Below are positions 48,511-56,804 of a DNA stretch of 64,000 nucleotides, one piece after another. The translations under genes were made by a program, and so were the position numbers. The DNA is taken from assembly GCF_026586625.1 (NCBI RefSeq), contig NZ_JAODIW010000004.1, forward strand, positions 1 through 64,000. The letters run 5' to 3'. The notes beneath the pieces are model-generated. The model saw only the letters and a list, made by a program, of their open reading frames with translations, did no database searches and was not told the DNA's origin. This stretch comes from Halobium salinum (GTDB taxonomy: Archaea; Halobacteriota; Halobacteria; Halobacteriales; Haloferacaceae). How positions within the stretch are numbered: position 1 is the stretch's first letter; each line of letters starts with the position of its first letter.

Positions 48511-49947
48511 ATGCCAGTCCTCCCCCGCGAGGCGTTCGCCCGACGCCTCGACGCCCTCTCTCCGACCGCCCTCCGCGACTTCGCCGCCGACGTGTGGGCC
48601 GCGCGCGGGTTCGACACCCGCGTCGGCGACGGCGACGACTCACTGACCGTCACCCGGGACGGCGTGGACCGAACCGTCGTCCCCGTCGCGACCCGCCGAC
48701 TCCGCGGACTCAGTTCGGTCCCCGGCGGCGTCGACCCGGACGTGGTCGTCGACGGGAGCGGAACCGACGCCGGTCGGTCGCTCGCGGCCGACCACGACGC
48801 GAGCTACGTCGGTCCCGGGGACCTCTATCACCGCCTGCTGTACGGCGTCGACCGCGAGGTCGCCGCTGGCCTGCTCCATCGTCACCTCGGCGCCCCGCTC
48901 CACGTCGACGAGTCGCCGACGACGCCGGCCGGGTCGACCGACCGGCCGGAACCGACCGCCGGTGACGACGACGGCCGGTCCGGACTCGGTCTGCTCCGCC
49001 GGGCGACCCCCGACGGCGGGGACCTCACCACCGCGCTCGTCGTCGGTGCAGTCGTCGTCGCCGCACTCGTCGTCGGCCTCGGACCGGGGGCGCTCACGGG
49101 ACTCGTCCCCGGCGACGGGACGGGGTCGACGCCCGGCGACCCGGTCGACGTCACGGGGGGACAGACCGGAGTGAACGACACGAACGCGTCCGGGTCGGTC
49201 GGCGCCATCGGCGCGACGCCGGACTACCCGCCCGGATTGTCGCGGGACGGCGTCGACGGCGAGGCGCTGTCCGACGCCCACCACGAGTACCTCTCGAACC
49301 GGTCGTACACGCTGGTCGAGCGAAGCGACGCACCGCATGAGGCGACGCGACGGGACTGGGAACACCATCGGCGGACGGTCCAGCGCGTCGAGAGCGAGAG
49401 CCGGTTCCTCGAGTCGACGCGCGGCTGGCGCACGTTCGAGAACGGAACCGGAGACCGGTTCACCGTCGACCAGTACACGGCGGACGGGCTCTCCGTCTCT
49501 CGGGTGAACGCGTCCGACGAGCCGGTCGAGTACCGGGTGCGCCGAGGACACAGGAACGACCCACGTGGGGCGTCGTGGCGGGTCGAACACTACCTCTCCG
49601 GGGAGAACGCCACCGTAACCGAGGAGGAGACCGCCGACGGCCGGCGGTTCCGGGTCGTCGACCCGTCGCCCCCGACCGACTGGAGGGAGAACGACCGCGT
49701 GACCGTCACCGACTACCGGGCCGAGGCGACGGTCCACCCCGCGGGGTACGTCACCTCGCTGTCGGTCCGGATGACGTTCGAGCGGAACGGGTCGGTCGGC
49801 GAGGGCCGGTTCGTACTCGAGTACGACGACGTGGGGAACACCAGCGTCTCCGAGCCACCGTTCGTCGACGAGGCGCTGGCGAACGCGTCGAACGGAACGA
49901 CACCGGCCCGGACCGAGAACGCCACGGCCACGCCGGCCCCCGAGTGA
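48511..49947 (+). CDS. Membrane protein with Mrr-like cytoplasmic and secreted beta domains, copy 1
   Basis: This is a 478-residue three-part protein. Residues 1-135 (LSPTALRDFAADVWAARGFD, DPDVVVDGS, DLYHRLLYGVDREVAAGLLH) resemble the N-terminal part of haloarchaeal restriction-endonuclease-like (Mrr) proteins, but the usual catalytic D...QxK residues are not evident. Residues ~170-195 form one membrane helix (LTTALVVGAVVVAALVVGLG). The outside domain, after a Gly/Thr linker, starts YPPGLSRDGVDGEALSDAHH and resembles the beta-rich DUF7537-type domain of haloarchaeal lipoproteins, with several N-glycosylation sequons. A close paralogue follows 81 bp downstream. The ATG has a TATA-like box 29 nt upstream. 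Function is unknown. Confidence 0.78.
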   Translation: MPVLPREAFARRLDALSPTALRDFAADVWAARGFDTRVGDGDDSLTVTRDGVDRTVVPVATRRLRGLSSVPGGVDPDVVVDGSGTDAGRSLAADHDASYVGPGDLYHRLLYGVDREVAAGLLHRHLGAPLHVDESPTTPAGSTDRPEPTAGDDDGRSGLGLLRRATPDGGDLTTALVVGAVVVAALVVGLGPGALTGLVPGDGTGSTPGDPVDVTGGQTGVNDTNASGSVGAIGATPDYPPGLSRDGVDGEALSDAHHEYLSNRSYTLVERSDAPHEATRRDWEHHRRTVQRVESESRFLESTRGWRTFENGTGDRFTVDQYTADGLSVSRVNASDEPVEYRVRRGHRNDPRGASWRVEHYLSGENATVTEEETADGRRFRVVDPSPPTDWRENDRVTVTDYRAEATVHPAGYVTSLSVRMTFERNGSVGEGRFVLEYDDVGNTSVSEPPFVDEALANASNGTTPARTENATATPAPE

Positions 49948-50028
49948 ACGCTCCGACTCGGCAGGGAACGCCGGAGGCGGCCCCGAACCACGGAAACCTT
50001 CTACTCCGTTGGGTGTGAACACTTACTG

Positions 50029-51612
50029 ATGCCAGTGCTCCCGCGCGGGGCGTTCGTCGACCGGCTCCGGGACCGCTCGGCGGCCGACCTGCGCGCGCTC
50101 GTCGCCGACGTGTGGGCCGCACGGGGGTACGATACCCGGACCGACGGCGACCGCGTCGTCGCGACCCGGGGCGAGGAGCGGCTGGCGCTGTTTCCGAGCG
50201 TCGGTCGCCGACTGCGCGGGCCGACGCGACCGGCCGGGGACGAGACGGTCGACCTCGTCGTCGACGGCGGCGGCGGCGCGGAGCCGGTCGCGACCGACCT
50301 CGACGCCCGCTACGCCGGCCCCGCGGACCTCTACAACCTGCTGCTGTACGGCGTCGACCGGGAGGTCGCCGCGGACCTGCTCCATCGTCACCTCGATGCC
50401 CCGCTCCAGGTCGACGACGCGACCGCCGCGGCCTACGGCGACACGACGCCGGTGGGTGGCGAGCCCGCGGAGGCGACCTCCCGAGGCGGACCGGGGAGCC
50501 GAGTCCGCGCGGCGCTGGGACGCCTGCGCCCCGACGGGGGCGACGCGGCGACCGTCGTCGCCGTCGGGACCGTCGTCTTCGCGGCCGTCGCGCTCGGGCT
50601 GGGTCCGGGGTCGTTTCTAGGTGTTCTCGGGCTGGACGGGTCGAGCGGCGGCGGAGCGGGCGGCGTGACCGGCATCGGTGGGACGGGCGGCAGTGGCTCC
50701 GGCGCGACCGGTGTCGGCGGGGCGGGCGAAGCGAACGCGTCGGGCGAGCCGAACGAATCGAACGGGACGAACGACTCCGGACCGGTCGGCGCCATCGACG
50801 CGTCGCCGACCTACCCGCCGGGGGTCGACCGGGAGCAAGGGTACGTCGACGTAGAGGCGCTCTCGGCGGCGCACGCCGAGGCCCTCGACGGCCGCTCCTA
50901 CCGGTGGGTCGGCGAACTCGACCGCTCTGGGGCGTTCGGAGACCGCGACGACTGGGACGACATCCGCTGGTCGGAGGTCGTCGAGACCGACACCCGGTAC
51001 CTGACGAACGCGACCGGCGTCCGGGTCGAGGAGAACGGGAACGTCGTCCGGCGCTCCTACGCCAGCTACGCCGACGGCGAGGTCCGCTACCGCCGGGTCG
51101 ACGGTGGAGCGGGGCCGGTACGGTACCACCGTACCTCCGCCGAACCCATCGGGCGCCCGCAGGCGACTTGGGCCATCGAACGCTACCTCGGCGGGAGCAA
51201 CGCCAGCGTGAGCCGGCTCGAGACGCGCGAGGGCCGCTTCTACCGGGTGACCGTCGCGGACCCACCGCCGGGCGACGAGGAGCTCCGGCGGGCCGCGGAG
51301 TACCAGGCGACCGCCTACGTCACCGGCGAGGGGTTCGTGGTGGCGCTGCGGGTCACGTACACCCTCTCCGAGGGGGAGGAGACCGGGCGGGTCCGGTACC
51401 GGTTCGAGTACGACCGCGTGGGCGAGGCGTCCGTCGACGAGCCACCGTGGCTCGACGAGGCGCTCCGCCGGACCGCGGGACGACAGAACGGCGGGACGAG
51501 CGGCGAGTCGACCTCGTCGGCGACCGCTGCCTCGTCCGGGAACGCAACGACGGCCGCGAACGTCACGCGAACGGCGAGTGGGGCGGCGAACGCGACGACG
51601 ACGACGAACTGA
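50029..51612 (+). CDS. Membrane protein with Mrr-like cytoplasmic and secreted beta domains, copy 2
   Basis: This 527-residue paralogue of the preceding protein has the same order. The Mrr-like N-terminus (DRSAADLRALVADVWAARGY, then DLYNLLLYGVDREVAADLLH) is followed by one membrane helix (~165-190, AATVVAVGTVVFAAVALGLG), a long Gly/Ser-rich linker (SGGGAGGVTGIGGTGGSGSG) and the secreted beta domain (IDASPTYPPGVDREQGYVDV, YRWVGELDRSGAFGDRDDWD). The Ser/Thr/Ala-rich tail (SSATAASSGNATTAANVTRT) looks like a glycosylated stalk. A TATA-like aaaccttct lies 29 nt upstream of the ATG. Copy 2 keeps the fold but diverges in the linker. Confidence 0.78.
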   Translation: MPVLPRGAFVDRLRDRSAADLRALVADVWAARGYDTRTDGDRVVATRGEERLALFPSVGRRLRGPTRPAGDETVDLVVDGGGGAEPVATDLDARYAGPADLYNLLLYGVDREVAADLLHRHLDAPLQVDDATAAAYGDTTPVGGEPAEATSRGGPGSRVRAALGRLRPDGGDAATVVAVGTVVFAAVALGLGPGSFLGVLGLDGSSGGGAGGVTGIGGTGGSGSGATGVGGAGEANASGEPNESNGTNDSGPVGAIDASPTYPPGVDREQGYVDVEALSAAHAEALDGRSYRWVGELDRSGAFGDRDDWDDIRWSEVVETDTRYLTNATGVRVEENGNVVRRSYASYADGEVRYRRVDGGAGPVRYHRTSAEPIGRPQATWAIERYLGGSNASVSRLETREGRFYRVTVADPPPGDEELRRAAEYQATAYVTGEGFVVALRVTYTLSEGEETGRVRYRFEYDRVGEASVDEPPWLDEALRRTAGRQNGGTSGESTSSATAASSGNATTAANVTRTASGAANATTTTN

Positions 51613-51693
51613 CCGCGGACCCCGGTCGGAGCGGTGACCGATCCGCGAGGAGCCGACGGCGAGTGAGAACGCGCCGATACCGAGAACAGGAGT

Positions 51694-52350
51694 TCAGGCG
51701 AACTGCGACTCGACGAACGCCACGAGCGCCGCGAGTTCGTCGCGACCGACGCCGTGGCCGACCTCGTAGGTCTCGAAGGTCACGTCGGCGCCGAGTTCCC
51801 GGAGCCGGTCGGCGGCGGCTTCGCCCCGACTCGCCGGGATGACTTGGTCGGCCGAGCCGGCGCCGACGAACACCGGCTTCCCCTCGATGCCCGCCGGCTC
51901 CGCGTCGGCGTGTGACTCGGCGAGGTAGCCGTGGAGCGCGACGACCCACGCGAAGCGCTCGGGCGCTTCGAGCAGGAGCGAGAGGCTCGTGATGGCGCCC
52001 TGTGAGAAGCCGAGGAGGCCGAGACGGTCGGGGTCGAGGTCGTAGGCGTCGACGGCGGCGTCGACCGAGTCCGAGACGAGGTCGAGGCTCCGACGGAACT
52101 CCTCGGGGTGGGGTTGGCTCCGGTGGAGGTCACCGTCGGGCATCTGTATCTCGTACCACGTGTACCCGCTCATCAGACGGTCGGGCGCCCGGAAGCTCAC
52201 GACGTGGAAGTCGTCGGGGAGGCGCTGGGCGACCGGGAGCAAGTCCTCCTCGTCGGCGCCGCGACCGTGGAGGACGAAGACGGCCGGCGCGGGCCCGTCC
52301 GTCGGGTCGTCGGGTTCGACGTGAACGTGTTCGAGCGGGATGTCGCTCAT
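51694..52350 (-). CDS. Phospholipase/carboxylesterase family hydrolase
   Basis: This is a 218-residue alpha/beta-hydrolase of the YpfH/EstB type. The oxyanion loop is FVLHGRGADEEDLLPVAQRL, the nucleophile elbow is LGLLGFSQGAITSL, and the Asp and His of the triad lie in GSADQVIP and YEVGHGVGRDEL. No signal peptide is present, so it is cytoplasmic, with a short-chain ester substrate. A TATA-like box (minus strand ggatacaac) lies ~27 nt before the ATG. It is convergent with the Mrr-like membrane gene. Confidence 0.9.
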   Translation of the reverse strand: MSDIPLEHVHVEPDDPTDGPAPAVFVLHGRGADEEDLLPVAQRLPDDFHVVSFRAPDRLMSGYTWYEIQMPDGDLHRSQPHPEEFRRSLDLVSDSVDAAVDAYDLDPDRLGLLGFSQGAITSLSLLLEAPERFAWVVALHGYLAESHADAEPAGIEGKPVFVGAGSADQVIPASRGEAAADRLRELGADVTFETYEVGHGVGRDELAALVAFVESQFA

Positions 52351-52392
52351 GGCTCCCTGTAGGTGGGTCGGCGAGTTGTATCCGGCGCTCCC

Positions 52393-52456
52393 GGCGAGCG
52401 AAGCGAGCCGGGTGCAGGGAGCGGTAGCGACCGTGGTCGCGGCGAGCGAAGCGAGC
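52393..52456 (+). repeat. Two identical 16-bp direct repeats
   Basis: GGCGAGCGAAGCGAGC occurs at 52393-52408 and again at 52441-52456, in the 223-bp gap upstream of the carboxylesterase gene. Each copy itself contains GCGAGC twice around GAA. The pattern is common in haloarchaeal intergenic DNA; I see no gene in the gap. Confidence 0.6.
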
Positions 52457-52573
52457 GGTGAGAAGAAACGTCAGCGACCGCGGGCTGGTTCGATGGGCGA
52501 ACGACGCTGTTCGGCGGGACGCGTCGGCTTCGGAATCGCGTCGTTGCGTAGTCGGCGCATCGACGGACGGCGC

Positions 52574-52732
52574 TCAGTTGACGCCGAGCACCTTCCCGCC
52601 GTGCGGCCGGCGCCACACGTCGCGCTGGTCCGCACCGAGGACGATTCGTGGGGCGTCTTCCCCCTCCTCGTCCGTCGTCTCGTCGTTCGTCTTCGTCCGA
52701 TTCCTTCGGCTGGTGGTAATTGACTCGGACAT
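52574..52732 (-). CDS. Small charged protein downstream of nuoCD (52 aa)
   Basis: This is a 52-residue frame starting MSESITTSRRNRTKTNDETT and ending RIVLGADQRDVWRRPHGGKV before its last four residues. The first half is a Thr/Arg/Glu-rich disordered segment and the second half a compact conserved-looking motif. The ATG is ~95 bp after the nuoCD stop on the same strand, so co-transcription is possible. I recognise no family. Confidence 0.55.
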   Translation of the reverse strand: MSESITTSRRNRTKTNDETTDEEGEDAPRIVLGADQRDVWRRPHGGKVLGVN

Positions 52733-52826
52733 GAGTTCTTCGTTTGAACGGAGGGGCTCCGGCGACAAAAGGCGCGGCTCGGTGTGCACAGGCGGTGCAA
52801 ACCCCCGAAAGCGGCGTGCTAGCGGG

Positions 52827-54488
52827 TCACCTGTCGACTTCGCCCATGATGGTGTCGAGGCTGCCGAGCGAGGCGATGAGGTCCGGGATATGCTCGCCCT
52901 CTGCCATCTCCGGGAGCGCCTGCAGGTTCGAGAACGACGGGCCGCGAATCTTGAACCGGGCCGGGGTGTCCGTCCCGTCGGCGCGGATGTAGATGCCGAG
53001 TTCGCCCTTCGCGGCCTCGACGGCGGTGTACACCTCGGTCCCGTCGTCGGGGCGGATGGTTCGCGGCACGTTGCTCTGAATCGTGCGGTCGTCCTCGGGC
53101 CAGTCCTCGAGGCGGTCGACACACTGGTCGACGATTTTCGCGGACTCCTCGACCTCCCGCAGACGGACGAGCAGGCGGGCGTAGTTGTCACAGCCCTCCT
53201 CGACGGCCACGTCCCAGTCGAGTTCGTCGTAGTAGCCGTACGGGTCGTCCCGGCGGATATCGTAGTCGATGCCGGACCCACGGGCGACCGGACCGGTGCA
53301 ACCGTACGACTTCGCCACGTCGGGGTCGAGTTCGCCGGTGTCGACGGTGCGCATCTGGATGATCTCGTTCCCGGTGAGCAGGTCGTGGAACTCCTCCAGT
53401 CGGTGGGGAAGCCCGTCGAGATAGTCACGAACCTTCTCGAACCACTCCTCGCGGGGTTCGGGGAGGTCCCAGACCACCCCGCCGAGCCGGAAGTAGTTGA
53501 ACATCAGGCGCTGACCGGTGAGGTCCTCGAGCAGGTTCTGGACCCGCTCGCGCTCGTTGATGGCGTACATGAACGTCGCGGTGAAGTCCCCGATGACGTC
53601 GAGCGCGTACGCGCCGACGGCGAGCATGTGTGCGAGGATTCGCGAGAGTTCGGCGCTCATCGTACGAATCACCTGCGCGTACTCCGGTACGTCGATGTCG
53701 GCGAGGGTCTCGGCAGCGCGGGCGTAGGACCACTCGTTCAGGATACCGCCGCCGCCCCAGTCCCAGCGGTCCGGGTAGGGCATGATCTGGTAGCGGTAGG
53801 TGCCCTGCTGGGCCATCTGCTCCTCACAGCGGTGGATGTAGCCGATGTCCGGTTCGACGTCGACGACCTGCTCCCCGTCGAGGACGGCTTCCAGGTGGAG
53901 CACGCCGTGGGTCGCCGGGTGGTGCGGCCCGATGTTGAGGAGCATCGTGTCGGCCTCACGCTCGTCGGCAGCGACGGGATTCGCGTTCTCGTCGTACCGA
54001 ACTATCTGCGGGCGGTCCCGGTCGTAGTCCATCGAGAGCGGGTGGCCCTGCCACGTCTCCGGGAGGAGGATGCGACGGAGGTCCGGGTGGTCGTCGTACT
54101 CGATACCGACGAGGTCGTACGCCTCCCGCTCGTGCCAGTCGGCGGTGCGGAAGACGGCGTCGGCGCTCTCGGAGACCGGGTTCGCCTTCGAAGCGGGGAC
54201 GACGACGCTCACCTCGTCGGTCGGGTCGTCGTAGGACTTCAGGTGGTAGACGGTTTCGTAGCGGTCCTCGTACTCCTGGGCGGTGACACAGGAGCAGTGG
54301 TCGAAGCCGGCCTCGTCCCGGAGGCGAGAGAGCGCGTCCTGTACGGTGTCGGGTCTGACGACGAACCCCGGTGCGTGCAGGTGGTCGTCGCGGCCGACGG
54401 CGAGCGGGCCGAGCAGGTCGGCGAGTTCGTCGGCGCGGTGGTCGTCGGTCGCGGCGGACAGGGAGGGCGCAGGTGACTGTGAACTCAT
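52827..54488 (-). CDS. nuoCD: NADH-quinone oxidoreductase subunits C and D fused
   Basis: This is a 553-residue cytoplasm-facing subunit of respiratory complex I (Nuo type). Residues ~20-160 form the NuoC-like part (DRYETVYHLKSYDDPTDEVS, ADWHEREAYDLVGIEYDDHP), ending in the segment DLRRILLPETWQGHPL. Residues ~175-553 form the NuoD part (NIGPHHPATHGVLHLEAVLD, IGYIHRCEEQMAQQGTYRYQ, FNYFRLGGVVWDLPEPREEW, YGCTGPVARGSGIDYD, KGELGIYIRADGTDTPARFK, ending LGSLDTIMGEVDR). It is full length. In haloarchaea this gene normally sits inside a nuoA-N operon; here neither side carries another nuo gene. The ATG at 54488 has no clear TATA-like box. Confidence 0.94.
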   Translation of the reverse strand: MSSQSPAPSLSAATDDHRADELADLLGPLAVGRDDHLHAPGFVVRPDTVQDALSRLRDEAGFDHCSCVTAQEYEDRYETVYHLKSYDDPTDEVSVVVPASKANPVSESADAVFRTADWHEREAYDLVGIEYDDHPDLRRILLPETWQGHPLSMDYDRDRPQIVRYDENANPVAADEREADTMLLNIGPHHPATHGVLHLEAVLDGEQVVDVEPDIGYIHRCEEQMAQQGTYRYQIMPYPDRWDWGGGGILNEWSYARAAETLADIDVPEYAQVIRTMSAELSRILAHMLAVGAYALDVIGDFTATFMYAINERERVQNLLEDLTGQRLMFNYFRLGGVVWDLPEPREEWFEKVRDYLDGLPHRLEEFHDLLTGNEIIQMRTVDTGELDPDVAKSYGCTGPVARGSGIDYDIRRDDPYGYYDELDWDVAVEEGCDNYARLLVRLREVEESAKIVDQCVDRLEDWPEDDRTIQSNVPRTIRPDDGTEVYTAVEAAKGELGIYIRADGTDTPARFKIRGPSFSNLQALPEMAEGEHIPDLIASLGSLDTIMGEVDR

Positions 54489-54585
54489 GTGTCGTGGGTG
54501 GAGAGCCGAGCGGTCGAGTGGGGAACCGACCGTGTCTCATCGTCGGCGCCGACTCCCCGAGGTCGTTCTGCCGCACATCTGGGGC

Positions 54586-54593
54586 CATTTAAG
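54586..54593 (+). promoter_or_regulatory. TATA-like box of the second HTH_10 gene
   Basis: The element catttaag is centred about 30 nt before the GTG at 54620, favouring that codon over the GTG at 54593. Confidence 0.55.
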
Positions 54594-54619
54594 TGTCACC
54601 GGTCGAAAACGTCGACGAC

Positions 54620-55288
54620 GTGAAGTCGCTCACCCTCCGACTCGACCTCGACGAGGCGACGACCCACCCGATGCACGCGTTCGTCGCGGAACGCCCCGAG
54701 TACGGACCGACGAGCCTGCTCCAGTGGAACCCGGACGTCGGCGAGCGGAACGTCCTCCTCTTTCACGTCGACGGACCACAGGAGCCGTTCCTCCCGATGC
54801 TCGACGGCGTGGAGACGGCCGAGGTGGTCGAACCGTCGCCCGCCTCGGGCGTCGGCGGGTTCTACCTGTACGTCCGGGAGCGGCTCGAAGGGGACGTACA
54901 GGCGCTGGTGGAGGCGTACGCCGGCGAGGACGTGGTCGTCGTCCCCCCCGTCGTTTACGCGACCGACGGGTCGATGCGATTCACGCTCGTCGGGACGAGC
55001 GAGGCGCTGCAACGTGCGGTGGCGGCGACGCCCGCCGGAATCGACGTGACGGTCGAGCGGGTCCGGAGCGGTCCGGGTGGCGCACTCGAACCCGGGAGCG
55101 GCCTCAGCGACCGGCAGGCGGAGGTCGTCGCCTGCGCGGTCGACGCGGGGTACTACGAGGAGCCGCGGGCGGCGACCGTCGCCGACGTGGCCGACCGACT
55201 CGACTGCGCGACGAGCACGGTCGCAGAGCACCTCCGAAAGGCCGAGTCGACGCTCGTCAGGCGGGCGGTCGGTGAAGCCGTCGACTAA
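54620..55288 (+). CDS. HTH_10 transcription regulator (bacterio-opsin-activator-like)
   Basis: This is a 222-residue regulator starting KSLTLRLDLDEATTHPMHAF after a GTG, the typical opening of short haloarchaeal HTH_10 proteins. The middle part (~30-150) is the associated alpha/beta domain (RNVLLFHVDGPQEPFLPMLD). The C-terminal 60 residues hold the HTH_10 unit: LSDRQAEVVACAVDAGYYEE, then VADVADRLDCATSTVAEHLR and KAESTLVRRAVGEAVD. The TATA-like box ~30 nt upstream supports a leaderless start at 54620. It is divergent from nuoCD, so regulation of that gene is possible but untested. Confidence 0.88.
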   Translation: MKSLTLRLDLDEATTHPMHAFVAERPEYGPTSLLQWNPDVGERNVLLFHVDGPQEPFLPMLDGVETAEVVEPSPASGVGGFYLYVRERLEGDVQALVEAYAGEDVVVVPPVVYATDGSMRFTLVGTSEALQRAVAATPAGIDVTVERVRSGPGGALEPGSGLSDRQAEVVACAVDAGYYEEPRAATVADVADRLDCATSTVAEHLRKAESTLVRRAVGEAVD

Positions 55289-55297
55289 CGCCGGCGG

Positions 55298-55486
55298 TCA
55301 GGGAGGCGCGTCTCGCGTGCCGACCGCGAAGAGGACGTAGAGCGACATCGCCACCGACAGCCCGACCGCGACCGCCGCGACCGGGTCGGTTCTGGCGACC
55401 AACGCGCCGACGGCGACCCCGACGAGGAGCGCGAGGAGTCCTCTGGAGGACGGCGAGGAGACGAGCGGGTCGCGAGCGTACGGCAT
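55298..55486 (-). CDS. Small two-helix membrane protein (62 aa)
   Basis: This is a 62-residue protein starting MPYARDPLVSSPSSRGLLAL, with two hydrophobic segments (RGLLALLVGVAVGALVARTD and VAAVAVGLSVAMSLYVLFAV) and a short polar end (GTRDAPP). A TATA-like cataaa element on the plus strand (55514-55520) lies ~32 nt upstream. It is convergent with the HTH_10 gene with only 9 bp between stop codons. Function is unknown. Confidence 0.6.
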   Translation of the reverse strand: MPYARDPLVSSPSSRGLLALLVGVAVGALVARTDPVAAVAVGLSVAMSLYVLFAVGTRDAPP

Positions 55487-55618
55487 GATTCCCCGCTTAC
55501 AACGACGGCAATGGGCATAAATCGGCGCACGACTCGGACCGTCCGGGGGTCCGAGTCCGTCCGGACGCCTTCGAGGCCGTCCCCGGGGCACCGCCGACGC
55601 TCCGCCCCCAAACGCCGA

Positions 55619-55626
55619 CGTTAAAC
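55619..55626 (+). promoter_or_regulatory. TATA-like box of dph2
   Basis: The element cgttaaac is centred about 29 nt before the ATG at 55651. Confidence 0.5.
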
Positions 55627-55650
55627 GTCCCCACCGGTAACGGGGTTGCA

Positions 55651-56724
55651 ATGAGCCAGGACGCGAGCGAGGAGGTCCGAAGCGAGGGCGACCTCCGGAA
55701 CACGGGCATGTCGCTGAAACACGACCGGGAGTGGGATTACGAACTCGACCGTATCGTCGAGGCCATCGAGGAGCGGGGCGCCGAGAAGGTCGGCCTCCAG
55801 TTCCCCGAGGGGCTGAAGCGCCGCGGTCCGGCCGTCGCCGACGACCTCCGCGAACTCACCGACGGCGTCACCTTCCTCCTCTCCGGACAGCCCTGCTACG
55901 GCGCCTGCGACCTCGACACCTACCTGATGCGCCGCACCGACGTGTTCGTCCACTTCGGCCACTCCCCGATGAAGGAGTCGGACAAGATCATCTACGTCCC
56001 CCTCTTCTCGAACGTCGACCCCTTCCCCATCATGGAGGAGTCCATGGCGGAGCTACCGGACCCCGAGGCCGAGGAGTACGCGGACGAGGAACCCGCCGTC
56101 GGCCTCGTGACGACGGCTCAGCACATGAACCTCTTCGGCGACATGGTCGACTGGCTGGAAGAGCGCGGCTTCGACGTGCGGACCCGCCGCGGCGACGACC
56201 GTCTCACTCACGAGGGGCAGGTGCTCGGCTGTAACTACGCCAGCGCCGACATCGACGCCGAGCACGTCCTCTACGTCGGCGGGGGGAAGTTCCACCCGCT
56301 CGGCCTCGCGATGGAGCACCCCGACAAGAAGGTGACCATCGCAGACCCCGTCAACAACGTCGTCACCGTCGCCGACACGGAGCAGTTCATGAAGCAGCGC
56401 TACGCCTCCGTCCACAAGGCGATGGACGCCGAAACGTGGGGCGTCGTCTTCTGCACCAAAATCGGTCAGGGTCGATGGGACGTGGCGGAGGAAATCGTCG
56501 AGAACAACGAGAACGCCTACCTCATCACGATGGACGAGGTGACGCCCGACCGTCTGCGGAACTTCGGCTTCGACGCGTTCGTCAACACCGGCTGTCCGCG
56601 CATCACGACAGACGACGGCCCGCAGTTCCATAAGCCGATGCTCACACCGGGCGAGTACGAAATCGCCGTCGGCAACAAACCCCTCGAGGACCTGGAGTTC
56701 GACACGTTCCACGGCACGTGGTGA
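55651..56724 (+). CDS. dph2: Diphthamide biosynthesis 3-amino-3-carboxypropyltransferase
   Basis: This is a 357-residue radical-SAM-type enzyme that transfers the aminocarboxypropyl group of SAM to a histidine of elongation factor 2, the first step of diphthamide synthesis. The three cluster-binding cysteines lie in LSGQPCYGACDLDT, QVLGCNYAS and VNTGCPRITTDD, one per domain, as in archaeal Dph2. Other family segments are KVGLQFPEGLKRRGPAVADD, VFVHFGHSPM, VLYVGGGKFHPLGLAME and YEIAVGNKPLEDLEFDTFHG. The ATG has a TATA-like box ~29 nt upstream. The protein is full length and transcribed alone. Confidence 0.95.
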   Translation: MSQDASEEVRSEGDLRNTGMSLKHDREWDYELDRIVEAIEERGAEKVGLQFPEGLKRRGPAVADDLRELTDGVTFLLSGQPCYGACDLDTYLMRRTDVFVHFGHSPMKESDKIIYVPLFSNVDPFPIMEESMAELPDPEAEEYADEEPAVGLVTTAQHMNLFGDMVDWLEERGFDVRTRRGDDRLTHEGQVLGCNYASADIDAEHVLYVGGGKFHPLGLAMEHPDKKVTIADPVNNVVTVADTEQFMKQRYASVHKAMDAETWGVVFCTKIGQGRWDVAEEIVENNENAYLITMDEVTPDRLRNFGFDAFVNTGCPRITTDDGPQFHKPMLTPGEYEIAVGNKPLEDLEFDTFHGTW

Positions 56725-56774
56725 GGGGCCGATTCGGCTGAGTGCCGTCGGTCGCGGACCGTTCGCTCCACAAG

Positions 56775-56782
56775 ACATTTAT
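56775..56782 (+). promoter_or_regulatory. TATA-like box of the signal-bearing membrane gene
   Basis: The element catttatg is centred 27 nt before the ATG at 56805, so the in-frame ATG at 56781 is too close to be the start. Confidence 0.55.
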
Positions 56783-56804
56783 GCAGTCTTTCGCCTCCTC
56801 CGAT

